Assembly (NCBI RefSeq): GCF_000002515.2
Contig: NC_006037.1
Span: 868,001 to 932,000 of the forward strand
DNA: 64,000 nucleotides
Source of the DNA: Kluyveromyces lactis
Lineage: Eukaryota; Ascomycota; Saccharomycetes; Saccharomycetales; Saccharomycetaceae
Direction of reading: 5' to 3'
Shown here: piece by piece, positions 49,868 to 59,058 of the stretch
Layout of the letters: the number at the start of each line of letters is the position of its first letter
Position numbering within the stretch: position 1 is the first letter of the stretch
Program-made: the position numbers and the translations under genes
The notes under the pieces: generated by a model
Databases searched by the model: none
What the model saw: the letters and a program-made list of their open reading frames with translations, nothing else
Told to the model about the DNA's origin: nothing

Positions 49868-50620
49868 TTAGAACTTGGCAAATTGCTTGTTAGCCTTACC
49901 GGTAGCAGAAGCAACCTTCAAGACGTTGAATCTAACGGTCTTGGAGATTGGTCTACATTGACCGACAGTAACGATGTCACCGACTTGGACACGGAAAGCT
50001 GGGGAGACGTGAGCTGGGACGTTCTTGTGTCTCTTTTCGTATCTGTTGTACTTTGGAACGTAGTGCAAGTAGTCTCTTCTGATGACGATGGTACGGTGCA
50101 TTCTGGTGGAAACAACGGTACCGGTCAAGATCTTACCACGGATGGAAACCAAACCGGTGAATGGACACTTCTTGTCGATGTAAGAACCTTCAATAGCGGT
50201 CTTTGGGGTCTTGAAACCCAAACCAACGTTCTTATACCATCTCTTGGTCTTTCTGTTGGCCTTGGCCTTTGGATTGGTGAAGATGTGAGGTTGCTAATAG
50301 GAAAGTTGTGAAGAAATTAGTTAGTAAAACGAACATATGGTAGATTAACATATATTGAATCAAATCCTGGAAAGTCATTAGAATTGGTGCACATAGGTGT
50401 ACTGGTAATCTTCTGCATTACGGTATCTCATTCATTTGCCAATTTTTTGGGGGTTCATTGTACGTGCTGAGTTATATTGTGTATCTCATGGTGCTGGGTA
50501 TAATATGAATTTCACTGTTGATCTTTCATTTATTGGATAGGATTCAAACATTAACGGATAGCGTTAGGTTCATACCTTTTGGAAAGCTCTTTCAGATTGA
50601 ACAGTCAATTCAGTGGACAT
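49868..50620 (-). CDS. RPS11: Rps11 (uS17), small ribosomal subunit protein, with one intron
   Basis: Exon 1 is 50576-50620 (15 codons, [15 protein letters not shown]) and exon 2 is 49868-50293. Together they encode 156 aa, the S. cerevisiae length. The 282-bp intron (50294-50575) has donor GTATGA, branch point TACTAAC (50320-50326, minus strand) and acceptor TAG, and it falls between codons after Lys15. The protein binds 18S rRNA in the 40S body. Tandem Rap1 sites stand 540-570 bp upstream. S. cerevisiae has duplicates RPS11A and RPS11B; here there is one copy beside FMP23 (YBR047W). Confidence 0.96.
50294..50575 (-). other. RPS11 spliceosomal intron
   Basis: Donor GTATGA (50575-50570), perfect branch point TACTAAC and acceptor TAG (50296-50294), with 24 nt from branch to acceptor. 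I found no snoRNA in it. Confidence 0.93.
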
Positions 50621-50759
50621 CTTGCTCTTGGGTTTCTTGATCTTCGTATCCGGACACTACAACCTGTTAACAAATGCGACTACTATTGAATATACTGTAA
50701 TTACATGTATCTTGTATCGTATTGTACCTATGAACCAAACGTATTCTTCATGTTGAAAA

Positions 50760-51080
50760 GTGGGAAATTGGGAATCTGGATGGGGGCAGGCTGGCCGTGG
50801 AGGCCGTGGAGGCCAATAGGCAGGAATCCCTGGGCAGGGTTTCCTGGTGAGAGTCCTGGGAATGGCTTTGGCAAGGATTCACTGTGGGCAGGCAGTTTGG
50901 TTGGACAGGGCATTGGTGGGCCTACTGCTCCCGAGCTAGGCTCAATCCTGCCATTCCTTGGAACTCCTTCTAGGGCCAAGCTAGGCTCATTCAGACCAGT
51001 TTCCTCCCACCTGCTCTGCCCACCAACTCTCAGTCCTCTCAGTCCAACCCTGCCTACCTGCAGCACTCCTGCAAACCAAC
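50760..51080. other. GC-rich, CpG-poor, strand-asymmetric island
   Basis: About 320 bp are strikingly GC-rich in an AT-rich genome. The left half (to about 50,925) is G-rich on the plus strand with repeated GGCAGG and a GGCCGTGGAGGCCGTGGAGG duplication. The right half is C-rich, with CCTGCC repeats and AGCTAGGCTCA twice (around 50,934 and 50,980). CpG is nearly absent. Complementary pairs link the halves: TTGGTGGGC with GCCCACCAA, GGTTGGAC with GTCCAACC, GGAATGG with CCATTCC. Both strands are open for more than 110 codons, but the peptides are Gly/Pro-rich and unfamiliar. No pol III box A/B or known RNA motif was seen. Confidence 0.6.
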
Positions 51081-51162
51081 TTTTTCAAAATACTGCTGAA
51101 GCACCATATACTTAATCAGGAAATCTCACTTTGTCACGAGGTGCAAGATAATTCCGACCAAT

Positions 51163-51192
51163 GATGCATGGGTGTTTGTTATGTCTGGGTGT
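51163..51192 (-). promoter_or_regulatory. Tandem Rap1 sites of RPS11
   Basis: On the minus strand ACACCCAGACAT (51192-51181) and ACACCCATGCATC (51175-51163) each match the Rap1 consensus ACACCCRYACAYM with one mismatch. They lie in the same orientation, 5 bp apart, the classic ribosomal-protein promoter arrangement. Confidence 0.7.
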
Positions 51193-51455
51193 CGGGACAG
51201 TCTCATGCGATTCTTTTCGCCAAGACATGGTTTCAAGTCACTGTCAGTGTCACTATGGGAGACACTGAAATGATCTGAAACTTGAGTTCGAAATGGAGAT
51301 AGGATACGAAACCAGCCCTCTCAAATAACTTCATAAACCAGAAATACCTTTTATTTGTTGTGTATATATATATCTATAGACCAATTATGACTTTATTGGT
51401 AATTATGTAAAAAGAACGTCATCATTATTACAGCAGACTTGTCGGGGTATCCTAT

Positions 51456-52004
51456 TTACTGCTCTTTCGTCTGCTGGTATTTGCTCTTCTCGAAATCCTG
51501 GAACACAGAGTTGCTTTGCAACATGATATCAAAGATGAAACTGTGGCCACCGTTCAGACGCAAAGTGTATCTGACACTCCGACAGAACTCGATGAACCTT
51601 TCGATAACCATCTTGTCACCCAAGGTCTCACAGTAGACCATTGGCAAATTAATACCCTGAGCCATCAGATCCGATTTCTGAGTGCGCACAGAGTGTGAAG
51701 GGATAATGTGTAATTCTATGTATTTCTCTAATTCAAACACCAAATCATCAGGGTTCTCATCGAAATCCGTGTAATGCTTGTTCAAACGAGGCACCAAGAA
51801 CTCATCGTGGAATTTCTGCAACTCGGTGTAAAACTTGTCGATGAAATTGGAATTCTCCGGTAGTTGCTTGTATTCGCTCCTTAACGATTTGAGAGTAGGT
51901 TGTCCAAGATCAGTCAACGCTTTTGGAGGGATAATTACCCTGTTGGAAACAGCTCTTGATGAAAGTCTGCTGAATGTCGTGAATGTTCTGCTAAATTTGA
52001 GCAT
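51456..52004 (-). CDS. FMP23: Fmp23, mitochondrial protein of unknown function
   Basis: This 182-aa protein (S. cerevisiae 175) has an Arg/Ser-rich presequence (MLKFSRTFTTFSRLSSRAVS). The rest is a helical domain ending FIFDIMLQSNSVFQDFEKSK, with no catalytic motif. In S. cerevisiae it was found in mitochondria and linked to metal homeostasis, with no defined activity. It is upstream of RPS11 and divergent from ZTA1, as YBR047W is. Confidence 0.85.
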   Translation of the reverse strand: MLKFSRTFTTFSRLSSRAVSNRVIIPPKALTDLGQPTLKSLRSEYKQLPENSNFIDKFYTELQKFHDEFLVPRLNKHYTDFDENPDDLVFELEKYIELHIIPSHSVRTQKSDLMAQGINLPMVYCETLGDKMVIERFIEFCRSVRYTLRLNGGHSFIFDIMLQSNSVFQDFEKSKYQQTKEQ

Positions 52005-53021
52005 ATCGTAGAATACTGGAAGGGAATTTGTCGATGAGACTTACCTATGCATTTGACATCATACTTCTTAAAACAACAGTATATCTCTTACTCATCAGAG
52101 ATAAACCCCATTTATATATCTTGCTGACGACACCAACGACAATTATGGTCGAGTACTAATTACAAAGATTCACAGACACCCGATAATTCAATACACCACA
52201 CCATAAACAGAAACCGTTTACATAAACACAACACATATACATTACATCTACTTTTTGGCACAATAACTTGGGTGGAATATCACTGATGCCATTTTTTACG
52301 CGACACCTGGGAATACCCTGCTTGTCCTTGTTTATCAGAGACGTTTGCTGCTGCAGTCCTTCTATAAAAAGGAATTTACAACCACATTTTTCACCGTTTT
52401 GACACCCTTAATGAGTTCTTGCTTCGCAATGGAATGTGGTCAGATCCAAGATATACGACCTGTACCGGCCTTAGTACTAGCCATCTGCCCCACCAGCCCT
52501 GTAGCCCTTTAGCTGTGTTGGATATAGTCCCGCACCCTCTGTTTCCAACGCTACAGCGACATCTTTGATGTTTCCAAGTCGTTTCTGGTGGGGTGTGCGG
52601 CTGTTGAATTTCGGACGATGATTCGACACCCAGTCACGTGGCCTGTGTCAAATTCATCAACGTCAATACGATATGCTCCACCATGTATAAATACACAAGT
52701 GCACTTAGGTAATTTGGTTTTGTTCGGACGGCATCTCCTTGATCTCCGGGGATATCGTAGCATTTCAACTGCCAAGACTTCAATCATCGGACCTGTTGAT
52801 ATGCACTCTTTTTACCATTAGTAATTATCCTGTGTTGCTTATAAAGGGTTATTTCACAAGAGCCATGGAATTTGCAGCAACTTAGAGACACTGAAATCTT
52901 CTTTCGAAAGTCATCTCCTGTCCAACGTTTATACGTATTTATATTTATATATATAGAGGGTTGTATGTCTAATTACCATCTGTAAATAGTGGATTGTCTC
53001 TTGTGGGTTAATTGTTTATCC
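52005..53021. promoter_or_regulatory. Divergent FMP23/ZTA1 promoter region
   Basis: 1,017 bp with a GTCACGTGG E-box near 52,632 and a Yap1-type TTAGTAA (52818-52824). No gene was recognised; a 77-codon frame (52588-52821) looks like chance. Confidence 0.5.
52818..52824. promoter_or_regulatory. Yap1-type site before ZTA1
   Basis: TTAGTAA is one of the two accepted Yap1 half-site spacings. It is 198 bp before the ATG of an oxidoreductase, where oxidative-stress control is expected. Confidence 0.45.
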
Positions 53022-54083
53022 ATGTTCAGTGCAGTGAGAAGTGTGGTTTCCAGTGGCATTAAAACCAGTATCAGAACCATGTCTACCATTCCAGGCGTGC
53101 AAAAAGTTGTGTTAATCAGAGAAAATGGTGGCCCAGAAGTGTTAAAGTACGAAGAAGATTACCCAGTTCCTAAGATCGGTGCCACCGATCTTCTAATCAA
53201 GAACAAATACGCCGGTATCAACTTCATCGAAGTCTATTTCCGTAAAGGCATTTACCCAAGTGAAAAACCTTATGTGTTAGGTAGAGAAGCCGTTGGTGAA
53301 GTGGTCGCTAAAGGTGACCAAGTTGATAAGTACAACGTCGGTGATAAAGTTGCCTACTTGTCTGCATCGACTTTCGCTCAATTCACTAAGTACCCACAGA
53401 ATGGGCATTTGATTAAGCTACCTAAAGATATCTCTGCTGAGAAGGAAAAAATCATCGCTGGTTCGTTGGTTCAAGGTTTGACCCCGTTAACTTTCATCGA
53501 CGAGGCTTATAACGTTCAGAAGGGCGATTTCATCCTTGTTTATGCTGCTGCAGGTGGTGTTGGGTTGATCTTTGATCAATTGTTGAAAGCAAGAGGTGCT
53601 AGAACCATTGCCGTTGCCTCTACCGATGAAAAACTGCAATTGGCTAAGGAATATGGTGCAGAGTTCTTAATTAACTCTACTAAAGACGATATCGTCGAGA
53701 AGGTTAAAGAATTCACAAATGGGGAAGGTGTCGCTGCCGCTTTCGATTCTATCGGTAAGGATACGTTTGAAACCACTCTTCAAGTTGTTAAGAGAAAAGG
53801 TACTATTGTCTCCTTTGGTAATGCTTCTGGTGCTGTTCCACCATTTTCAATCAACAGATTGTCGCCCAAGAATTTGAAGCTAGTGAGACCTCAATTGTTC
53901 GCCTACGTGGCCGATCCTAGTGAATGGGAACATTACTCTTCTGAATTGATCAGATTAATCGATTCAGGTGAATTGAAGATCACTATTTCGAAGGTTTATC
54001 CTTTGAAAGATTACAAAGAGGCTACTGAAGACTTGGAATCTAGGAAGACAGTAGGTAAGTTGATTTTGGAGATTCCAGAATAG
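53022..54083 (+). CDS. ZTA1: Zta1, NADPH:quinone reductase (zeta-crystallin family)
   Basis: This 353-aa medium-chain dehydrogenase/reductase (S. cerevisiae 334) lacks structural zinc ligands. The NADPH loop is AAAGGVG near residue 180. The ATG at 53022 adds a Ser/Arg-rich leader (MFSAVRSVVSSGIKTSIRT) before a second ATG at 53079 (MSTIPGVQK). The longer form could go to mitochondria and the shorter stay cytosolic, giving two products from one gene; that is inference. The upstream GTG is not used. Confidence 0.93.
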   Translation: MFSAVRSVVSSGIKTSIRTMSTIPGVQKVVLIRENGGPEVLKYEEDYPVPKIGATDLLIKNKYAGINFIEVYFRKGIYPSEKPYVLGREAVGEVVAKGDQVDKYNVGDKVAYLSASTFAQFTKYPQNGHLIKLPKDISAEKEKIIAGSLVQGLTPLTFIDEAYNVQKGDFILVYAAAGGVGLIFDQLLKARGARTIAVASTDEKLQLAKEYGAEFLINSTKDDIVEKVKEFTNGEGVAAAFDSIGKDTFETTLQVVKRKGTIVSFGNASGAVPPFSINRLSPKNLKLVRPQLFAYVADPSEWEHYSSELIRLIDSGELKITISKVYPLKDYKEATEDLESRKTVGKLILEIPE

Positions 54084-54515
54084 ACCAGTGCCCGTTATGC
54101 AGAATGCCTTTTTTTTTTTGCTTCTGTTGTCTTTGGATTAATGTGACGTGCGACGCAAAAACACTGAGTCACAACGACAGTTTAAGGACTCGTTCAACGT
54201 AGAACCTTGCTATGTAATAATTATACAGTGTTACCGTACATTATTATATACAGGCGGGTACTAGTACTGCTTTTCGCTTAAATTTTTTTGACGCAAGACG
54301 GTTTTCGATTTGTGTCTTATTATTTCTTGACACCAGAGGAATTATCAGCACATCTTCTTACAACAATCATTGACCCCAGAGTGAAAAATCCAATCACTCA
54401 TTTAGGTACCTTTTACTATTCAGCAGTGCTGGTTCAATAGCAAGAGGATTCCAACCTAATCTTAATTTTTTGCTACCTATTTAGAACCTTCTAAACTTCA
54501 TTGAAACGTTTCCTT
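54084..54515. other. ZTA1 3' region and GIP1-like promoter
   Basis: 432 bp with an 11-T run just after ZTA1 (near 54,107). Nothing else was recognised. Confidence 0.5.
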
Positions 54516-56201
54516 ATGGCTACTGCTTCGTTACTGACATCGATTGTTCATCATGATTCGGGTGGACTTCCTAGTGGTACAAAAAGAGCTAAATTGAAGA
54601 GACTCTTCAGTTCCTTGAGTGGCGTTACTCCAACATCTGAAAACCGAAGCTTGGGGTATGAGACACCTCCTACCCTGAGTCCTGATGAATTCGCCGGAAT
54701 TTCGCCAACGAAGCAAGCTTTCAAGAAGATGAGATTCTTCTTCTCAAGGCATTGGCATGGGATGGATCAAGGAGAACCAGATCATTGCTATTCAACTAAC
54801 AATGATGATCAGTCAGTGGGCAACTACTCGTGTTACAACAAGTATAAGACTGACGGTCAACAATTAGAACGTTTATTCAACGAAGCTGTTGTCGATAAAA
54901 GACCGCCTGTAACAAGGGACGATGCTGTGAGGAAAATGGCACCATTTGAGGCTATGGACCCCAGATTTGCCAACAATTGGATGAAAAATATTCAGGACTT
55001 TAACATTACATTCAGTCCTGTTGATACAGAACCTAGCATTGTGATCCCTTCATCTTCTGATGTTCTAAAAACGAAGATAGCGACAGCGACAGAAAAGGGT
55101 CAGCGCGAAGGTCAGTTATCTCCGGACAACCATTCCAAATCTAGTGGAGTATACAGAGCATTGGCAAATCAAGCTATTTCTTATTGCAACTCGGGTTCAG
55201 CGACACAGAAATCCAGTAGTTACGAATATGGTAATCCTTCTGCTTTGCCAGATCTCTTATACGGTTTAGAGAGTCTACCAACGGTCTCAGGTAAAGATTG
55301 TTCAACACCTCCGCAGTGCCCTTCGGTGCAATTGATTCAGGATAGAGACGATTTTGGATTATTGACATCTGGAGGAAGAAGTCTAAAGAACGGATCTAAG
55401 ATATTCAGTGCTACCACTCAACAATCCCCCAAAAATGAACTGGTAGAACCAAATAGCGGTTCCCAAAAAGTGGTCATTCCAACGTTCAGGGAAGAAACCG
55501 GTTTGGAAGTTCATTCTATTGCAAGTAACTTACAAGTCGGCACATTAACCGAATCAGATTTGATTAAATTGGCCAGCGCTAAGAGAAGATCTTTCATGGA
55601 TGCCAAGTTTTACGATGAAGAATCTGAGATTTCTGACGATGAACAAGAGGAACATCAAGGATCAAAACATGTTCCTTGTCATGAACCATCGTTACAGAAT
55701 TTGAAATCAGCAGCTAATTGCGATAATGCAACTGGAAAGTCTGAAAAGAATGACACTGTCAAGTTCAACAAGTATTCATATTTAGTCATTTATGATGCAT
55801 CCACGAAATGTCTTTATTCAGAATCCACTGACAAATTGACATTGAGGATTCCGAATGAGATTACTGACGCTACAGATAATTCAATTTATATTGCAGCCGA
55901 ATCTACGCCTTATCAAGAATCTACAATGCTGAAATCTATCTTGAAACGTAGGACTAACGAGCAAGAAGACATAGAAGCTGAACGTGCGAAGAAATGTGAC
56001 GAAATTGATGCTACTGATTTTTTACAGTTTGTTGAAAACCATGAGAGTAAGAAAAGGAGGGGTGAACAGCTATTAGTCCTTGCTCGTGAAAGACAATTGC
56101 AAAATTACTATGACGATCAGGCTGTTCCAACTATCAAAATTAGAAAGGAAAGGCCATCTTACTCTGATTTTGAAGATGAGTACAACCAAAATTTGGAATA
56201 A
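54516..56201 (+). CDS. GIP1: Gip1-like protein phosphatase 1 targeting subunit
   Basis: This 561-aa protein (S. cerevisiae Gip1 573) is largely disordered. A candidate PP1-docking motif VKF (TVKFNKYSY) lies near residues 414-420, followed by a more conserved C-terminal part with LKSILKRR and a charged helix. Gip1 directs Glc7 during spore-wall and septin assembly. The assignment rests on position beside ZTA1, as YBR045C is beside YBR046C, plus the motif; overall sequence similarity could not be measured. The ATG at 54516 replaces an upstream TTG. Confidence 0.7.
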   Translation: MATASLLTSIVHHDSGGLPSGTKRAKLKRLFSSLSGVTPTSENRSLGYETPPTLSPDEFAGISPTKQAFKKMRFFFSRHWHGMDQGEPDHCYSTNNDDQSVGNYSCYNKYKTDGQQLERLFNEAVVDKRPPVTRDDAVRKMAPFEAMDPRFANNWMKNIQDFNITFSPVDTEPSIVIPSSSDVLKTKIATATEKGQREGQLSPDNHSKSSGVYRALANQAISYCNSGSATQKSSSYEYGNPSALPDLLYGLESLPTVSGKDCSTPPQCPSVQLIQDRDDFGLLTSGGRSLKNGSKIFSATTQQSPKNELVEPNSGSQKVVIPTFREETGLEVHSIASNLQVGTLTESDLIKLASAKRRSFMDAKFYDEESEISDDEQEEHQGSKHVPCHEPSLQNLKSAANCDNATGKSEKNDTVKFNKYSYLVIYDASTKCLYSESTDKLTLRIPNEITDATDNSIYIAAESTPYQESTMLKSILKRRTNEQEDIEAERAKKCDEIDATDFLQFVENHESKKRRGEQLLVLARERQLQNYYDDQAVPTIKIRKERPSYSDFEDEYNQNLE

Positions 56202-56495
56202 AAGGTATTGATAAATGTTATGTCCAACCCATTATCTACCCGCATCTGTAGCATAAGGTTTTCATTCAAATGCTTGAGGAGCTCATGAATTTTGTGTAAC
56301 ACTCCTATACTTTTGTAAACAACCTTTAATAACTAAAACTGATAGATTACATTACTCTTTGGATTCCATAGGCTTGAAAAGTCATGGAAAAGATGAAAGT
56401 ACTGTATATTTAGGTATTAATATTTTCTATGAGTTGTTTAGCTTCATTACAAATTTATATAGATATTATGTATTCGATCACGACGCTATTCAATA

Positions 56496-57875
56496 TTAGT
56501 TCTTCTTCTTGTTAGAAGTAGAGTTCTTTGGCAATTCTTTCACGTATGGCAAAAATTCAGGTTCACCTGGAATGTACTTTCTCAACACCTCTGGGACCTT
56601 TAGACCTTCATCGGTTTGGTAATTTTCTAGAACACAACATAGAGCTCTTTGTGTAGCACACAAGGTAGAGTTCAAACAGTGTACGTATTTCTTTTCTCTG
56701 TCACCCATCTTCTTGATACCACATCTGATTTCCAAGTTTCTAGATTGATAATCGGTACAGTTAGAACAAGAGACCAATTCCTTGTATTCCTTTTGGTATG
56801 GGAACCAAGCCTCTAGATCGTACTTCTTGGCGGCGGCGTTGTTCAATTCACCGGAAACAATACCGACGACACGGTAAGGTAAGCCCAAGGATTGGTAGAA
56901 TTCTTCAGAGTAATTGATCATCTTATCAAATTCTTCCCAAGATTTTTCTGGTTCAGTCAAGACAAATTGCTCAATCTTTTCGAAAGCATGAACTCTAAAG
57001 ACACCCCAAGCATCTTTACCATGAGAACCAGCTTCTCTACGGAAACAAGAAGAGTAACCAACATAACGAACTGGCAATTGTTCTTGAGGCTTTTCAAACC
57101 ATTCACCGGAGTGGTATGCAGAAATGGGTTGTTCGGAGGTAGCGATCAAGTATTTTTCATCATCACCATCCAAGACCTTGTATAGTTCTTCATCGAATTC
57201 AGATAATTGAGCAGTCTTGGCCATAACGTCCTTGTTCATCATTACTGGAGCTTGCAAAGGAGTGTACCCTTTGGAAGCCAAGAAGGACAAACCATAGTTG
57301 ATCAAAGCTTGGTTCAAAAACACACCGTAGTTTCTGAAGAAGTAACCTCTGTGACCAGTAATCTTAACACCACGTTCTGGATCGTAACCATCCAATCTCA
57401 ACAAGATCTCATGGTGAGACAACTTGGCCTCAGCACCAGTGGCAGTAGCTACTTGGGCCACTTCCTTGATGTTTTCTGGCATCCAACTACGGACCAACTC
57501 GTTGTTCTCTTCATCGTTAGAAACAACAACAGATGGGTGAACAATGTTACCAACTTGGTTAACCTTGGATCTCAACTGCTTATCTTCCTCTTGTTCCCTT
57601 TCAGACAACACTTTCTTCTCAGCGACAATTCTGTCCTTTTCAGCCAACAATTCACTGGCATCTTCCTTATTCTTGAATTTCAATCCAATTTCCTTTTGGA
57701 CCTTGTTTAGTTGCTTGTTCAATTCATCAACTTGGAATCTAGTCTTGACCCATTCTTTATAGCCTGCGATGATCTCATCGACGATTTCAACACTAGCACC
57801 ACGAGCGATTTGGGACTTTCTAATCAACTCTGGGTTACCACCTTTCTCTTCAATAAATTGAGTAATATCCAACAT
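56496..57875 (-). CDS. SES1: Ses1, cytosolic seryl-tRNA synthetase
   Basis: This 459-aa enzyme (S. cerevisiae 462) has an N-terminal coiled-coil arm (about residues 30-105) that grips the long variable arm of tRNA-Ser. The class II core follows: motif 2 FRREAGSHGKDAWGVFRVH near 278 and motif 3 around 410-430. The basic C-terminal tail (SNKKKN) is typical of fungal enzymes. It neighbours ATG31 and FAL1 as YDR023W does. Confidence 0.97.
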   Translation of the reverse strand: MLDITQFIEEKGGNPELIRKSQIARGASVEIVDEIIAGYKEWVKTRFQVDELNKQLNKVQKEIGLKFKNKEDASELLAEKDRIVAEKKVLSEREQEEDKQLRSKVNQVGNIVHPSVVVSNDEENNELVRSWMPENIKEVAQVATATGAEAKLSHHEILLRLDGYDPERGVKITGHRGYFFRNYGVFLNQALINYGLSFLASKGYTPLQAPVMMNKDVMAKTAQLSEFDEELYKVLDGDDEKYLIATSEQPISAYHSGEWFEKPQEQLPVRYVGYSSCFRREAGSHGKDAWGVFRVHAFEKIEQFVLTEPEKSWEEFDKMINYSEEFYQSLGLPYRVVGIVSGELNNAAAKKYDLEAWFPYQKEYKELVSCSNCTDYQSRNLEIRCGIKKMGDREKKYVHCLNSTLCATQRALCCVLENYQTDEGLKVPEVLRKYIPGEPEFLPYVKELPKNSTSNKKKN

Positions 57876-58294
57876 AGTTCCTGTCTCTATACCTTACAGT
57901 GTGCAATAATTACAATATAAAGGGAAATGTACAACGAATAAGGCACCCTAATAGTAGTTATGTCTTGTGTTAACCGATATGACTCTATTCCACAAATGAT
58001 ATCACGATTTCATTTCAAATTATCAGGTTTTTTCGAATTTTTCAATTCTAACTGCAACTGGTACAGAGAGAGAGAGTGAGATGGTGCCGGTTTCTTGTGG
58101 AATGTCCCCTCGCACCGCAACCTTTTGGTGGGCTCAGATCCACTCTGCAAATGAGAGGATGTTTGGTCATGTTTGGCCCTTTCGAGTATTCAATGTGATT
58201 CCCTCTCGGGAATCACATTGTAACAAGCACTTTGATGCACGGTAAAGTAGATATTAGGGACATTTTCCACTCATCACCACAACAAGTTGTCGCA
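57876..58294. other. SES1 promoter, upstream of the tRNA gene
   Basis: 419 bp between SES1 and tRNA-Val. It contains a GA repeat near 58,065-58,077 and the perfect 13-bp hairpin at 58191-58220. Confidence 0.55.
58191..58220. repeat. Perfect 13-bp inverted repeat upstream of tRNA-Val
   Basis: CAATGTGATTCCC (58191-58203) and GGGAATCACATTG (58208-58220) pair without mismatch around TCTC. It stands 74 bp before the tRNA gene and about 315 bp before SES1. Function unknown. Confidence 0.8.
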
Positions 58295-58368
58295 GGTCCA
58301 ATGGTCTAGTGGTTCACGACGTCGCCTTTACACGGCGAAGATCCCGAGTTCGAACCTCGGTTGGATCA
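58295..58368 (+). tRNA. tV(UAC): tRNA-Val (anticodon UAC)
   Basis: 74 nt, no intron. Acceptor arms GGTCCAA and TTGGATC pair with one G-U, and the discriminator is A. The anticodon stem TCGCC/GGCGA encloses TTTACAC, giving anticodon UAC (58329-58331). Box A (TGGTCTAGTGG) and box B (GTTCGAACC) are present. It closely resembles the S. cerevisiae tRNA-Val(UAC). Confidence 0.97.
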
Positions 58369-58380
58369 TGTTCAACTTTA

Positions 58381-58395
58381 TTTTTTTGTTTTTTT
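58381..58395 (+). terminator. RNA polymerase III terminator of tRNA-Val
   Basis: Two runs of seven T separated by one G begin 12 nt after the tRNA. The first run should suffice; the second is a backup. Confidence 0.85.
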
Positions 58396-58573
58396 GAATC
58401 AAACAATGTATATCACGTGACTTTAGACTCCGTTTAAGGTTGTAATAGCTAATGGGAAATTCAATTCATCATCGACTTAAATACAACATTCAGTCACTAA
58501 TCTTTAGAGTTACTTGTTCTTTTATTTAATAATTTATTTATTCTGATATGTGCTCTCACAACTCCCAATAGCA

Positions 58574-59005
58574 ATGGAAAGTCCGGTACTTCTAGTTAAA
58601 AACGCTAATGCTGCTACTAATGCAAGCAATCTGGGATTACTCGGACAGAAACAGAATTCGTATACTGTGGATGAGAATACTTGGTTCCTAAATAATATCA
58701 GCTTCATATTCGAAGATGATGATCCGAGCCAGCACGACGAAGATCAACTAGATTACGAAAATGTCATCATTATAGATAGTGAGCCGTCTGGCACGGTGAA
58801 CAATGTAGAAATGCTTAGCGAACGGTGGCAGTTACTAGCTTTTGATCAAAACCCAAGAGATAATTGCATATCACTCACTGTCATGAACGAATTAAGTGCA
58901 GATTTGGGTCAGAATACTGATATTTCTGGTTTAGATAACCTGTCTAAGCTGTACCATGAGCGAAACGCTCAGATACGGAAACTACTCGATTCCATAGCTC
59001 CGTAA
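58574..59005 (+). CDS. ATG31: Atg31, autophagosome-scaffold protein
   Basis: This 143-aa protein (S. cerevisiae 196) starts at the ATG at 58574; the upstream GTG is ignored. Acidic stretches (FEDDDPSQHDEDQLDYENV) precede a C-terminal helix (LDNLSKLYHERNAQIRKLLDSI) of the kind that binds Atg17. Atg31 links Atg29 and Atg17 at the phagophore assembly site. The family diverges fast; position between SES1 and FAL1 (YDR023W-YDR022C-YDR021W) supports the call. Confidence 0.88.
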   Translation: MESPVLLVKNANAATNASNLGLLGQKQNSYTVDENTWFLNNISFIFEDDDPSQHDEDQLDYENVIIIDSEPSGTVNNVEMLSERWQLLAFDQNPRDNCISLTVMNELSADLGQNTDISGLDNLSKLYHERNAQIRKLLDSIAP

Positions 59006-59058
59006 ATTGTAGCATATGTATATCTATACATACATATATATATATATATCCCATAGTC

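Larger units (their letters stand above)
50621..51455. promoter_or_regulatory. RPS11 upstream region
   Basis: 835 bp between RPS11 and the 3' end of FMP23, both on the minus strand, so it can only be promoter for RPS11. It contains the GC-rich island (about 50760-51080) and two Rap1 sites (51163-51192). Confidence 0.6.

Noticed and set aside
50728-51066. Open frames of over 110 codons on both strands in the GC island
   Set aside because: They follow from base composition: few A/T-rich stop codons occur in GC-rich DNA. The peptides are Gly/Pro-rich and unfamiliar.
50760-51080. SRP RNA, RNase P RNA or telomerase RNA in the GC island
   Set aside because: No conserved core motifs, pol III boxes or telomere-repeat template were seen.
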